DNA of 64,000 nt from Lutibacter sp. B1 (lineage in GTDB: Bacteria; Bacteroidota; Bacteroidia; Flavobacteriales; Flavobacteriaceae): NCBI RefSeq assembly GCF_012524075.1, contig NZ_JAAZUI010000015.1, forward strand, positions 1 to 64,000, in the 5' to 3' direction. Under the pieces are notes generated by a model. The model did not search any database, was not told the DNA's origin, and worked only from the letters and a program-made list of their open reading frames with translations. This document shows, piece after piece, positions 8,879-17,746 of the stretch (position 1 is the stretch's first letter; every line of letters starts with the position of its first letter). The position numbers were made by a program, and so were the translations under genes.

Positions 8879-9532
8879 ATGAAATCGAATAAATTTTGGG
8901 TACTTTTTAGTTTGTTTATTTTGCCTTTGGTATTTTATATATTCTTATCAAAGGGTATCTATAAATATGCTAATTTGCCAATTCTAACAGAAAACGTTAT
9001 TGATGTAAAGGAAATAGACTCTTTGCATAAAATTTCATTTGAAAATAACCTGACTATCTTGTGTTTTTTAGGTGATGAAATTAATACTGCTAAAGGCAGT
9101 ATGTTTAACTTAAATCAAACAATTTACAAAAGATATTATCAGAAACCTTTATTTCAGGTTGTTGCTATTTTACCAGAAGGAACTCAGCAACAATATAAAT
9201 CTGTTATAGAAGAGCTTTCAGCGTATACTGATATTAGTAAATGGCAGTTTGTATATGCTAACAAACCAACTATTCAGCTGATTTTTAATAGTTTAAACAC
9301 CCCTTATGTTTTAGATAATAACTCGTATTCAGAAAATGCGTATATTGTTGATATGAATTTAAGATTGAGAGGTAGAAAAGATGATGAAGATACTTCTGAT
9401 GGAAAATTATACGGTTATAGTATGAAATCAATTTCTACATTAAAAAATAAAATGAAAGATGATATTGATATTATTTATTATCAATTAAAAAAATCTGCCG
9501 AAAAAGAAGCGCGTAAAAAAAGAGAAAATTAG
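8879..9532 (+). CDS. Membrane-anchored thioredoxin-fold protein, cysteine-poor Sco-like
   Basis: A 217-residue protein with one N-terminal membrane anchor (residues 7-27) and a soluble part that would face the periplasm. LTILCFLGDEINTAK at about 59-73 occupies the place where the adjacent Sco protein has VVEFFFTTCPTICP, and later strands (FQVVAILPEG; NAYIVDMNLRLRGR) also align by eye with a thioredoxin fold, but the metal-binding CxxxC pair is missing (one Cys only). The C-terminus is lysine/glutamate rich. It ends two bases before the next frame, so the two are translationally linked. I infer a redox-dead Sco paralogue helping oxidase assembly; it has no recognised name. Confidence 0.7.
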   Translation: MKSNKFWVLFSLFILPLVFYIFLSKGIYKYANLPILTENVIDVKEIDSLHKISFENNLTILCFLGDEINTAKGSMFNLNQTIYKRYYQKPLFQVVAILPEGTQQQYKSVIEELSAYTDISKWQFVYANKPTIQLIFNSLNTPYVLDNNSYSENAYIVDMNLRLRGRKDDEDTSDGKLYGYSMKSISTLKNKMKDDIDIIYYQLKKSAEKEARKKREN

Positions 9533-9537
9533 AGGTG

Positions 9538-10164
9538 ATGAAAAAATATTCATACATAGGTGTAGCTTTTATAATACTTATTTTTGGTATTTATGCAGTA
9601 CCTAAAATTGTAAATAAATTTAACAACCCAAAACTGACTAAAATTGGAGAAGTGCCTAATTTTGAGTTTACCAATCAAAACGGTGAAGTAATTACAAATT
9701 CATTTTATAAAAATAAGGTGTATGTTGTTGAATTCTTCTTTACAACATGCCCAACTATTTGTCCTAGAATGAATGAGAATATGGTGAAAATTCAAAATGA
9801 ATTTTACGGAAATTTAAACTTTGGAATAGCATCATTCAGTATCAATCCAAAGCACGATACACCTGAGATTTTAAAAGAATATGCAAAATCGCATGGAGCA
9901 ACATTAAAAACTTGGAATTTTTTAACCGGTAATCAAGATAAGATTTATGAGTTGGCAAATAATGGTTTTACATTATATGCAGGTAAAAACAGCGAAGCTG
10001 AAGGTGGTTTTGAACATTCAGGTATGTTTGCTTTAATTGATAAAGAAGGAAATATTCGTTCTCGAAAAGATGAATTTGGAAACCCAATTGCTTTTTATGA
10101 CGGATTAGATCCAAAAGGTGTACAAATGATAAAAGAAGATATTAAAATTTTATTAAAAGAATAA
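9538..10164 (+). CDS. SCO1/SenC family copper chaperone
   Basis: A 208-residue protein with an N-terminal membrane anchor and a periplasmic thioredoxin-like domain. The copper site is complete: CPTIC around residues 71-75 and a histidine near 160 in GGFEHSGMF. Sco proteins deliver copper to, or reduce, the CuA centre of cytochrome c oxidase subunit II. I start at the ATG at 9538; a GTG lies one codon earlier at 9535. Position between oxidase subunits and DUF420 supports the role. Confidence 0.93.
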   Translation: MKKYSYIGVAFIILIFGIYAVPKIVNKFNNPKLTKIGEVPNFEFTNQNGEVITNSFYKNKVYVVEFFFTTCPTICPRMNENMVKIQNEFYGNLNFGIASFSINPKHDTPEILKEYAKSHGATLKTWNFLTGNQDKIYELANNGFTLYAGKNSEAEGGFEHSGMFALIDKEGNIRSRKDEFGNPIAFYDGLDPKGVQMIKEDIKILLKE

Positions 10165-10167
10165 TTA

Positions 10168-10683
10168 ATGAATACAGAAGCAAAAAAATACAATAAGTGG
10201 ATAATTATTTTATCTATAGCCATTCCTGTAGCCGTAGCCATTTTATTTGGCATAAAAATAGACTTAGAGTTACCGGTATTTTTACCGCCAATTTATGCAG
10301 TAATTAATGCGATAACTGCTTTTGTATTAAGTTTGGCTGTTTGGGCAATTAAAAATAAAAAAGTAAAACTACATGAAAATTTGATGAAAACAGCTATTAT
10401 GCTTTCAATATTGTTTTTAGTGATGTATGTTTTATACCATATGACATCTACATCAACAAAATTTGGAGGAGAAGGTGCTGAAAAAATAGCATATTACTTT
10501 ATTTTAATAAGCCATATTATTTTATCTATAGCCGTTATTCCATTTGTACTAATAACGTATGTGAGAGCCATTACCAATGATATAGAACTTCATAAAAAAA
10601 TAGCAAAAATTACATTTCCATTATGGTTATATGTTGCAGTTACGGGTGTGGTAGTTTATATTATGATTTCGCCATATTATTAA
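10168..10683 (+). CDS. DUF420 membrane protein (oxidase assembly, CtaM/YozB-like)
   Basis: A 171-residue protein with five predicted membrane helices, starting three bases after the Sco gene. DUF420 members have conserved histidines; here they include the HEN near residue 71, YHMTST near 90, the SHIILSI helix near 112 and ELHKKIAKITFPLW near 139-153. In Gram-positive bacteria the related CtaM is needed to mature heme A oxidases, so a role in oxidase assembly is likely. The exact reaction is not known. Confidence 0.88.
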   Translation: MNTEAKKYNKWIIILSIAIPVAVAILFGIKIDLELPVFLPPIYAVINAITAFVLSLAVWAIKNKKVKLHENLMKTAIMLSILFLVMYVLYHMTSTSTKFGGEGAEKIAYYFILISHIILSIAVIPFVLITYVRAITNDIELHKKIAKITFPLWLYVAVTGVVVYIMISPYY

Positions 10684-10684
10684 A

Positions 10685-10894
10685 ATGAAAAAAACTTTAA
10701 GTATAGTATTTTTATTTACTTCGTATTTTTTAAATGCGCAATGTGCTATGTGTAAGGCTGTTGTAGAAAGTGGAAATGCTTCAGAAGCTGAAGGATTAAA
10801 TTCCGGAATATTATATTTAATGATTTTTCCATATTTGTTAGTTGGCGCTTTGCTTTATTTTATCATTAAAAATAAAAGAAAAAATAAAATTTAA
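10685..10894 (+). CDS. Small Cys-containing membrane protein of the oxidase cluster
   Basis: A 69-residue protein beginning one base after DUF420. It has a signal peptide (residues 1-18), then QCAMCKAVVESGN with a CxxC pair right at the predicted mature N-terminus, and one C-terminal membrane helix (about 44-62) followed by a basic tail. The CxxC would sit in the periplasm and could bind copper or act in thiol exchange with Sco. Function is inferred from position and cysteines only. Confidence 0.75.
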   Translation: MKKTLSIVFLFTSYFLNAQCAMCKAVVESGNASEAEGLNSGILYLMIFPYLLVGALLYFIIKNKRKNKI

Positions 10895-10985
10895 CATTTC
10901 TATAAGAGGCTACAAGTGTAACAAATAATAATTTTAGTCGTCATATAACAAAATCAGCTTAACCATAAAAACTCTATTAAATATA

Positions 10986-12356
10986 ATGAGAACAAAAATT
11001 GTTACTGTTTTGGCGTTTGTATTAGTAATTACTGCAAATGCGCAAGATAAAAAATGGACGCTTCAAGAATGTGTTGATTACGCTCTGGAAAATAATCTTT
11101 CAATCAAACAACAAGAATTAAGTAACGAATTAATAGAGGAAGACATAGTTTCAGCAAAAGGGAATCTTTATCCGTCTTTGAGTGCATCAGCATCTCAAAA
11201 TTTTAATTTCGGTTCTTATATCGATAATTATGGAGGTCGTGTTTCTATTGATAGTAGATCTAATAGCTTTGGAATAAATACCGGTGTTACTTTGTATAAT
11301 GGAAACAGAAACAAAAAAAATATTTTACAAGCTCAAAAAAACCTTGAAGCTGCAGGTTTTGACTTAGAAGAAAATAAAAATAACATTATGTTATATATTG
11401 TTAATTCTTATTTAAATGTGTTGTTATATAAAGAGAGTCTTATTATAGCTCAAGATCAAGTAGATATAAGCAAAAGCCAATTAGAAAAAGTTAAAAGCCT
11501 TGTTGATGCAGGTACCGAGCCAAAATCAACATTATTAGAAGCGCAAGCAACTTTAGCTAATAATGATCAACAAGTTACTACCGCTAAAAATAACTTAGAT
11601 CTTTCATTATTAAGTTTGGCACAAATACTTCAAATTTCGCATAAAGGTTTTGATGTAGAGGATGTTGAAATAAACCTTAATTCAGCTTCTTTAATTTATA
11701 ATGATACAGATGATATTTATAATAAAGCCTTAAGTATTTTACCTGAAATTAAAAGCGCAGAAATAACTGTTGAAAATTCTGATTTGGGGATAGAAATTGC
11801 TAAAGGTGCTTATTATCCATCACTTTCTTTAGGGGCGAGTGTTGGTTCATCTTATCAACACGCACAAGGGCAAAAAGACGAAAGAGCAGTTATTGATCCT
11901 GAGACCAATGAAATTGTTTATCAATCTAATGGATTTGGACAGCAGTTAGAGGATAATTTAGGGTACAATATTGGACTGTCATTAAACATTCCTATTTTTA
12001 ACAGATTTCAAACAAAATCAAGTGTTGCAAAAGCTCAAATCAATAAAGAAAGAGCAGAGTTACAGTTATTAGACAAACAAGTTAAATTACGTGAAGATAT
12101 TGAAAAAGCTTATGCGGATGCAAAAGCTGCATTAAATCAGTTTATTTCAGCTCAAACATCATTACAAGCCCAACAAGAGTCGTTTAAAAATGCTCAGGAA
12201 AGTTACAACTTAGGAGTTATGACCTCTTTCGATTTTGATCAGGTTAGAAACAGACTGGTAAATGCACAATCAACTTTGGCAAATGCAAAATATAACTTTG
12301 TATTTAGAACAAAATTATTAGAATACTATTATGGAATACCTATAGTTATAAACTAA
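10986..12356 (+). CDS. TolC family outer-membrane efflux protein
   Basis: A 456-residue protein with a signal peptide ending NANAQ (about residue 19), then WTLQECVDYALENN, the usual start of TolC-family repeats. Two outer-membrane-efflux halves are visible, with long amphipathic helices (e.g. 130-215 and 345-440) typical of the periplasmic tunnel. TolC proteins form trimeric channels that work with inner-membrane pumps. No membrane fusion or pump gene sits next to it here, so its partner is elsewhere; an intrinsic terminator follows at once. It is unrelated in position to the RND pump at 49.5-55.2 kb. Confidence 0.9.
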   Translation: MRTKIVTVLAFVLVITANAQDKKWTLQECVDYALENNLSIKQQELSNELIEEDIVSAKGNLYPSLSASASQNFNFGSYIDNYGGRVSIDSRSNSFGINTGVTLYNGNRNKKNILQAQKNLEAAGFDLEENKNNIMLYIVNSYLNVLLYKESLIIAQDQVDISKSQLEKVKSLVDAGTEPKSTLLEAQATLANNDQQVTTAKNNLDLSLLSLAQILQISHKGFDVEDVEINLNSASLIYNDTDDIYNKALSILPEIKSAEITVENSDLGIEIAKGAYYPSLSLGASVGSSYQHAQGQKDERAVIDPETNEIVYQSNGFGQQLEDNLGYNIGLSLNIPIFNRFQTKSSVAKAQINKERAELQLLDKQVKLREDIEKAYADAKAALNQFISAQTSLQAQQESFKNAQESYNLGVMTSFDFDQVRNRLVNAQSTLANAKYNFVFRTKLLEYYYGIPIVIN

Positions 12357-12379
12357 AATTTATATTGAATTTTTCAAAC

Positions 12380-12409
12380 AAAAAATCCAACTTTTTAGTT
12401 GGATTTTTT
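12380..12409 (+). terminator. Terminator after the TolC-like gene
   Basis: AAAAAATCCAAC and GTTGGATTTTTT pair around TTTTTA and end in a T run, a typical intrinsic terminator 24 bases after the stop codon. Confidence 0.8.
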
Positions 12410-12462
12410 GTTTTACAGTAGTTATCAAATTAAGTATCTTTGTTTTTTTAAAAATTCAGAAA

Positions 12463-13140
12463 TTGGCATTTATATTAAATATAGAAACAGCAACAAAAAA
12501 TTGTTCCGTTAGTTTAGCAAAAGACGGTAAAACTATTGCTTTAAAAGAATTGAATGATGGTGCTTATTCGCATGCTGAAAAATTACATGAATTTATTAAA
12601 GAAGTTGTTTTAGAGGCTGGTGTGGAAATGAATGAGATTAATGCTATCGCAGTTAGTAAAGGACCAGGCTCGTACACAGGGTTAAGAATTGGAGTTTCTG
12701 CAGCAAAAGGATTGTGTTTTGCTTTAAATATTCCTTTAATTTCTGTTCATACTTTAGTGTCTTTAGCAAAATCGGAAGCTATTACTGAAGGTTATTTAAT
12801 CCCTTTGATTGATGCAAGAAGAATGGAAGTATACTGCTGTGTTTTAAGTAATAAATATGAAGTTATTGAAGACGTAAAAGCTAAAATAATTGATAAGTTT
12901 TCTTTTAACGAATATTTAGATAAAAAAAAGGTTTATTTTTTAGGCTATGGTGTTGATAAATGTAAAGAAATTTTAAAACATGAAAATGCTGTTTTTGTTG
13001 AGGGTAAATTTCCTTCAGCAAATGAGATGTCAGCCATATCGTATGAAAAATATAAAAAAAACGAGATTGAAGATGTCGCTTATTTTGAACCGTTTTATTT
13101 AAAAGATTTTGTGGTAACTAAATCAAAAAAACAACTTTAA
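12463..13140 (+). CDS. tsaB: tRNA threonylcarbamoyladenosine biosynthesis protein TsaB
   Basis: A 225-residue ASKHA-fold protein. NIETATKNCSVSL at the N-terminus and KGPGSYTGLRIGVSAAKGL at about 66-85 are diagnostic. TsaB supports TsaD in making the t6A37 modification of tRNAs that read ANN codons. The frame begins with TTG at 12463, and no ATG fits the conserved N-terminus, so TTG is the likely start. A TATCTTTG element at 12435-12442 would place the transcript start about 15-20 bases upstream, in agreement with this start. Confidence 0.93.
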   Translation: MAFILNIETATKNCSVSLAKDGKTIALKELNDGAYSHAEKLHEFIKEVVLEAGVEMNEINAIAVSKGPGSYTGLRIGVSAAKGLCFALNIPLISVHTLVSLAKSEAITEGYLIPLIDARRMEVYCCVLSNKYEVIEDVKAKIIDKFSFNEYLDKKKVYFLGYGVDKCKEILKHENAVFVEGKFPSANEMSAISYEKYKKNEIEDVAYFEPFYLKDFVVTKSKKQL

Positions 13141-13808
13141 TTTAATGAATTATAATACTCAAATAGTTGAATAATATCTTTATCCTTTTTTATATTTAGT
13201 TTATTTTTTGATATATAACTTTCAACAGCTTTTTGATTATTTTTAAATATAGAAGAGAACCCTTTTTTCTTAGTTGGTAATTCAATTGCCATATTATTAT
13301 TATAACTGAAATAAAATTGGTCTTTTTCTCTTTTTAATTTTGGTGGTTGGTATTTATCATAACCTGTTCTTGGTTTAACTTCATCATAAAATTTAATTCT
13401 TTCTTTTAACAGTAAAGTAATTTTATCTCCACTATTTAAAACCACAAAATATCCTGACTTTTTTAAATTATTTTCAGTATAACTAAAAAGTTGATATACT
13501 TTGTTGAGTGTTTCAAAAGTTATAGCAGAATTAAATTGATTTTTTAAATAAAACAATTTGCCATTTTCTTCAACTTCCATAGCATCATCGTAAGCATTAT
13601 ACCTCATTGAGTAAACTTTATTAGTTTTAGAAACTTTAGCCGGAAGCAGTTCTTGATTTATAAAAGTACTTCCTTTTAAATTTTTATCTCTTAAATCAAA
13701 AGATTTAAAACTATTAGAGTAGTTAACAAGTTCTTCGTTATTAATTTGTCCATTTACAATCAATGGTAGAAATAACATCCAAAAAATTGAAGTTAAAAAA
13801 GTTTTCAT
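13137..13808 (-). CDS. Secreted hypothetical protein
   Basis: A 223-residue protein with a signal peptide ending VNGQ (about residue 21). The mature part is rich in lysine, asparagine and aromatic residues and alternates short beta-like segments (GKLFYLKNQF; SGYFVVLNSGDKITLLL), with many conserved-looking Tyr residues. I do not recognise a family; similar short exported proteins are common in Flavobacteriia. It overlaps the tsaB stop codon on the opposite strand by four bases and is transcribed towards it. Confidence 0.7.
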   Translation of the reverse strand: MKTFLTSIFWMLFLPLIVNGQINNEELVNYSNSFKSFDLRDKNLKGSTFINQELLPAKVSKTNKVYSMRYNAYDDAMEVEENGKLFYLKNQFNSAITFETLNKVYQLFSYTENNLKKSGYFVVLNSGDKITLLLKERIKFYDEVKPRTGYDKYQPPKLKREKDQFYFSYNNNMAIELPTKKKGFSSIFKNNQKAVESYISKNKLNIKKDKDIIQLFEYYNSLN

Positions 13809-13864
13809 ATTTTATATATTTTAAAAGAAAAGGTACAAAAATAATACCACAAAGGTAAAGGTGC

Positions 13865-14671
13865 TTATCTTTTTATTTCTACTTGATGTGGATAAGGAAT
13901 CTCAATACCTGCTTTATCCAATGCTTTTTTAGTTTCTTCAATAGTTGAAAAATAAACGCCCCAATAATCAGCTACATTTGCCCAAGGGCGTACAGCAAAA
14001 TTAACAGAACTGTCTGCCAATTCAGATACATTTACGGTTGGTGCCGGATCTTTCAAAACATTTGGATTATCTAACAACACTTTCATTAAAACATCTTTTG
14101 TCTGTTTAATATCAGCATCATAACTAACACCAAAAGTTAAGTCAACACGTAATTTTCCTTCTTCAGTATAATTTACAATATTTCCGTTAGATAGCGCACC
14201 ATTAGGTATAATAATTAACCTGTTTTGAGGTGATGTAAGTTTAGTTACAAATATTTGAATTTCTTTTACAACACCTATTTCTCCTTGCGCTTCAATTAGA
14301 TCGCCTACTTTAAAAGGTTTAAAAATCATGATTAAAGCACCGCCTGCAAAATTGGCTAATGAACCTTGTAGAGCTAATCCTACGGCTAAACCAGCAGCAC
14401 CTAAAATGGCAATAAATGAAGTTGTTTCAACACCAACTTGAGAAATAGCTGTAATAAAAACAAGGATTTTTAACGTCCATCCCAATAAATCACCTAAAAA
14501 CTTTTGAAGTGTTATATCAACACCTCTATTGGCCATTATTTTTTTAGTCAGTTTTACAATTTTATTAGTTAACCATAACCCAATAATTAAAATAAGAATT
14601 GCTACAATTACATTTCCAATATTGGCTTTAATAAATTCAAGTGTTAAGTCTAAGTACTTTTGAAAATTCAT
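13865..14671 (-). CDS. mscS: Small-conductance mechanosensitive channel (MscS family)
   Basis: A 268-residue membrane protein with helices at about 17-38 and 67-85 and the pore-lining helix near 88-115, where FIAILGAAGLAVGLALQGS shows the Gly/Ala pattern of MscS helix 3. A beta domain follows with FKVGDLIEAQGEIGVV and a C-terminal alpha/beta domain ending IPYPHQVEIKR. MscS channels open on membrane tension to release solutes after osmotic downshock. Length fits the minimal family form. Confidence 0.93.
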   Translation of the reverse strand: MNFQKYLDLTLEFIKANIGNVIVAILILIIGLWLTNKIVKLTKKIMANRGVDITLQKFLGDLLGWTLKILVFITAISQVGVETTSFIAILGAAGLAVGLALQGSLANFAGGALIMIFKPFKVGDLIEAQGEIGVVKEIQIFVTKLTSPQNRLIIIPNGALSNGNIVNYTEEGKLRVDLTFGVSYDADIKQTKDVLMKVLLDNPNVLKDPAPTVNVSELADSSVNFAVRPWANVADYWGVYFSTIEETKKALDKAGIEIPYPHQVEIKR

Positions 14672-14695
14672 AATATTTTTATTTTTGATGTAAAT

Positions 14696-16741
14696 TTAAA
14701 AATTAATATTCAATTGATCGATTGCTTTGGAAGTACTTTTTTCAGGCAATTGGCAAGCTCCATCAACACATATATAAATAAGTGTTTCATTTTTGTTAAA
14801 ACGACCTTCCATTAATGGGAGATTACTTTTATCTAAACTTCCTGCAATCAATTTATTAGGAATATACGTTTGATTTATTTGATGAAGTTTGTTTAAAGCA
14901 TCTTTTCCAGAAATGGCTATTTCATAATAATCACCCACAAAATTGCACAACAATTGTAACCAGTTTGAGAATCCGGAACCGTATTGTAAAGTTCGGTCTT
15001 TAATATTATGCAGCATTTGTTTACTTACTTTTAAATAATAACTGTTAGAAAAATAATGACTTAATTTAAATAAGTTATTTGCCATTATGGAGTTTGAAGC
15101 AGGTATAACGTTGTCTTCAATTTCCATTTTTCGTGTTATTAAATCAGTATCTTCATTTGAGGTGAAGTAAAACATAGATTTTTCGATATCAAAAAAATGA
15201 TCAAACGTATAGTCGGTTAATTGTTTCGCTGTGTTTAACCAATTTTCGTTTAAAGTGGCTTCGTATAGCGATATATAAGCATCAATTACAGTAGCATAGT
15301 CTTCTAAGTAACCATTAATAGTACTCTTACCATTTTTATAAGAATGATTTAAATTTTCGTTTTCGTAAAGTTGAGTTTTAGAAATAAACTTGGCATTTTT
15401 TAGTGCAATATCTAAAAAATGAGGTTCGTTAAATACCTTATACGCATCAATATATCCTTTTAGCATTAAGGCATTCCACGATGTTAACGATTTATCGTCT
15501 AATCTCGGTCTTTGTTTTTTTGTTCGTTCTTTTAAAAGTGTTTTTTGCCAAAAAGTTACTTTTTCTTCTAATTTTGAAACTGGAATTGAGTGTTTTTTTG
15601 AAAACTCATCATCTTCAATTTTTCTGATAAGAACATAATTGTTATGTTCCCAATAACCATAACTATTTATATTGTAATAATCTGAAAACAACTCAAAATC
15701 ATTACTTAAAATTGATTTTAACTCTTCTTGTTTCCAAACATAAAAAGCGCCTTCTTCTAATTTTTCTTCAAAATTATAACTGTCGGCATCTAATGAAGAG
15801 TAAAAAGCACCTTCGTTATTCAATAATTCACGCTCTATAAAATCTAAAGTTTGATAAACTATATTTTTGTAAAGAGGTTTTTTTGTTGCTTGATAGGCTT
15901 CAGCATATAAACTTACTAATTGCCCGTTGTCATACAACATTTTTTCAAAGTGTGGCACGTGCCATTTTTTATCAACAGAATATCGAGAAAAACCACCACC
16001 AATTTGATCGTAAATACCACCGTAAGCCATTTTGGTTAAAGATGTATTTACATAGTTTAGTATTTCGTTATCATTTGCTTGAATAGCATACCTTAACAGA
16101 AATTGATAATTATTAGGCATTGGAAATTTTGGAGCTCTATTTTTTCCTCCTAATTCAAAATCCATATATTTTTTCCATTCTTCAATAGAAGATTTTAAAT
16201 CAGAAAAAGTAAATTCGGTTTGGTTACTATTAAAAGGAACCAAATCGGAGTTTTTAATTCCTTGTGTTAGCTTTTCGGCATAATCGAGCACATCGTTATG
16301 CTTTTCAATATAAAGTTTTTGTAGTTGTTGAAGCGCATTGATCCAGTTTGCTTTTGGAAAATAAGTACCACCCCAAATAGGCCTTCCATCGGGTAAAGCA
16401 ATACAGTTTAATGGCCATCCACCACTACCGGTCATTAATTGAACTGCATTCATATAAATTTGATCTACATCGGGCCTTTCTTCTCTGTCAACTTTAATAT
16501 TGATAAAATGTTGATTCATAACCGCAGCCACTTCTTCATCTTCAAAACTTTCGTGCTCCATTACATGACACCAATGGCATGATGAATATCCTATTGAGAT
16601 TATAATAAGCCTATTTTCTTTTTTAGCTAGTTCAAGGGTTTCTTCATTCCAAGCTTTCCAATCAACCGGATTATGGGCATGTTGTAATAAGTATGGACTC
16701 GTTTCATTTATTAAACTGTTGGTGTATTTGTGTTCAGACAT
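14696..16741 (-). CDS. DUF255 thioredoxin / six-hairpin glycosidase-like protein (YyaL/SSP411 family)
   Basis: A 681-residue cytoplasmic protein. The N-terminal thioredoxin-like domain carries HAHNPVDW and a C55-HW-C58 pair in [13 protein letters not shown], followed by DREERPD and GGWPLNC. The remaining ~500 residues form an (alpha/alpha)6 barrel-like region related to N-acylglucosamine 2-epimerases ([25 protein letters not shown] split between motifs). The biochemical role of the family is unsettled. Length is standard and the gene looks intact. It stands just outside the right-hand edge of the restriction-modification cassette. Confidence 0.9.
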   Translation of the reverse strand: MSEHKYTNSLINETSPYLLQHAHNPVDWKAWNEETLELAKKENRLIIISIGYSSCHWCHVMEHESFEDEEVAAVMNQHFINIKVDREERPDVDQIYMNAVQLMTGSGGWPLNCIALPDGRPIWGGTYFPKANWINALQQLQKLYIEKHNDVLDYAEKLTQGIKNSDLVPFNSNQTEFTFSDLKSSIEEWKKYMDFELGGKNRAPKFPMPNNYQFLLRYAIQANDNEILNYVNTSLTKMAYGGIYDQIGGGFSRYSVDKKWHVPHFEKMLYDNGQLVSLYAEAYQATKKPLYKNIVYQTLDFIERELLNNEGAFYSSLDADSYNFEEKLEEGAFYVWKQEELKSILSNDFELFSDYYNINSYGYWEHNNYVLIRKIEDDEFSKKHSIPVSKLEEKVTFWQKTLLKERTKKQRPRLDDKSLTSWNALMLKGYIDAYKVFNEPHFLDIALKNAKFISKTQLYENENLNHSYKNGKSTINGYLEDYATVIDAYISLYEATLNENWLNTAKQLTDYTFDHFFDIEKSMFYFTSNEDTDLITRKMEIEDNVIPASNSIMANNLFKLSHYFSNSYYLKVSKQMLHNIKDRTLQYGSGFSNWLQLLCNFVGDYYEIAISGKDALNKLHQINQTYIPNKLIAGSLDKSNLPLMEGRFNKNETLIYICVDGACQLPEKSTSKAIDQLNINF

Positions 16742-16754
16742 TTTATTTCCGTTT

Positions 16755-16800
16755 TGATTTTTACAACGGTTTGGCTATGCATAGTGTGAGAATAAATGTA
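16755..16800. repeat. Repeat-like border sequence downstream of the restriction-modification cassette
   Basis: ACAACGGTTTGG (16763-16774) followed at once by the palindrome CTATGCATAG (16775-16784). From memory, closely similar sequences (acaacggtttggctatg...) recur between laterally acquired genes in Flavobacteriia, but I cannot search for that here. It lies in the 84-base gap between the D12 methyltransferase and the DUF255 gene, so it may mark an insertion border. Confidence 0.35.
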
Positions 16801-16825
16801 CTAGCTATTCAATGCATCACTAATT

Positions 16826-17746
16826 TTATTTACTCGTATAAATTTCTGACTTTTTGCAATAACCCGCATTAGGTATAGATTTTGTTTTCGGCAGTATTTC
16901 TTTTACCTCATCAAATAGTGTTCTTTCAAATTTAGCCTCGTTTTCAAATAATTCATAGTTACTTATAAATAATTCTTTTCCGTTTTGATTGCTATTTTTA
17001 TTTACATTTCTCATTCCATATGTCAAATTCCATTCATTTATATTTGCAAACGAAAAGAGATCTTTAATATATTTACTATCATCATATGTTATTAACCATT
17101 TGTGATTAGTATTTTTTAAAACATGAGCAAATCTTTCGTGGTCAAATGTTTTGTGCATATTTCCATTTTTTCCATATAACGCTGATTTTGTTGCAGAGTG
17201 ATATGGTGGGTCAAGAAAAATAAATACATTCTCTCCTTCTTTCTCAATTACTTTTTGATAATCATAATTTGTAATACTTGTGTCATCTAAAATGGATGAG
17301 AGAAGTTTTACTCTATCTATACTTGAAATCGTAAACCTCTTTTCGAATGCGGCTTTTGAAAAACCACCACTTTCTGTTGTTCCAGAAAAAGTAATTCTAT
17401 TAAACACAAAAAATGCAGATGCCTTTTTCAATTCATCAAATGTATCAATATTATCTAATAAATATCTATGTAGTTCTTTTCCGTTTTTAAAATCATTTCT
17501 CCAATTATAAACTTGTTCAATTAATTCATCAAGGTTTTCTTGCGTTTGTTTCCAAAAATGATACAAGTTAGAATATAAGTCATTTATCCAATAAGTTCTA
17601 TTTGGATATTTTTGTTTTAGATAAACAAAAACAGAGCCACCACCAACAAAGGGTTCTCGAAATTCTTTAAATTCAGGAATAATGGGTGAAATAATTTTTA
17701 AAGCTCTACTTTTCCCACCAGGATATCTTAAAGGACTTTTTATCAT
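16826..17746 (-). CDS. D12-class N6-adenine DNA methyltransferase
   Basis: A 306-residue alpha-class (Dam-like) enzyme. PLRYPGGKSRA at residues 5-15 and PFVGGGS at 32-38 bind S-adenosylmethionine, and FLDPPYHS at 178-184 is the catalytic D-P-P-Y motif of adenine-N6 methylation. Motif order (SAM-binding then catalytic) defines the D12 class. It is the last of three cassette genes; the preceding stop and this ATG read TAAATG, so translation is probably coupled. It should protect one strand of the site recognised by the nuclease upstream. Confidence 0.92.
   Translation of the reverse strand: MIKSPLRYPGGKSRALKIISPIIPEFKEFREPFVGGGSVFVYLKQKYPNRTYWINDLYSNLYHFWKQTQENLDELIEQVYNWRNDFKNGKELHRYLLDNIDTFDELKKASAFFVFNRITFSGTTESGGFSKAAFEKRFTISSIDRVKLLSSILDDTSITNYDYQKVIEKEGENVFIFLDPPYHSATKSALYGKNGNMHKTFDHERFAHVLKNTNHKWLITYDDSKYIKDLFSFANINEWNLTYGMRNVNKNSNQNGKELFISNYELFENEAKFERTLFDEVKEILPKTKSIPNAGYCKKSEIYTSK

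Noticed and set aside
15883-16086. Plus-strand frame inside the DUF255 gene
   Set aside because: Antisense shadow of a conserved protein; no ribosome site or family.
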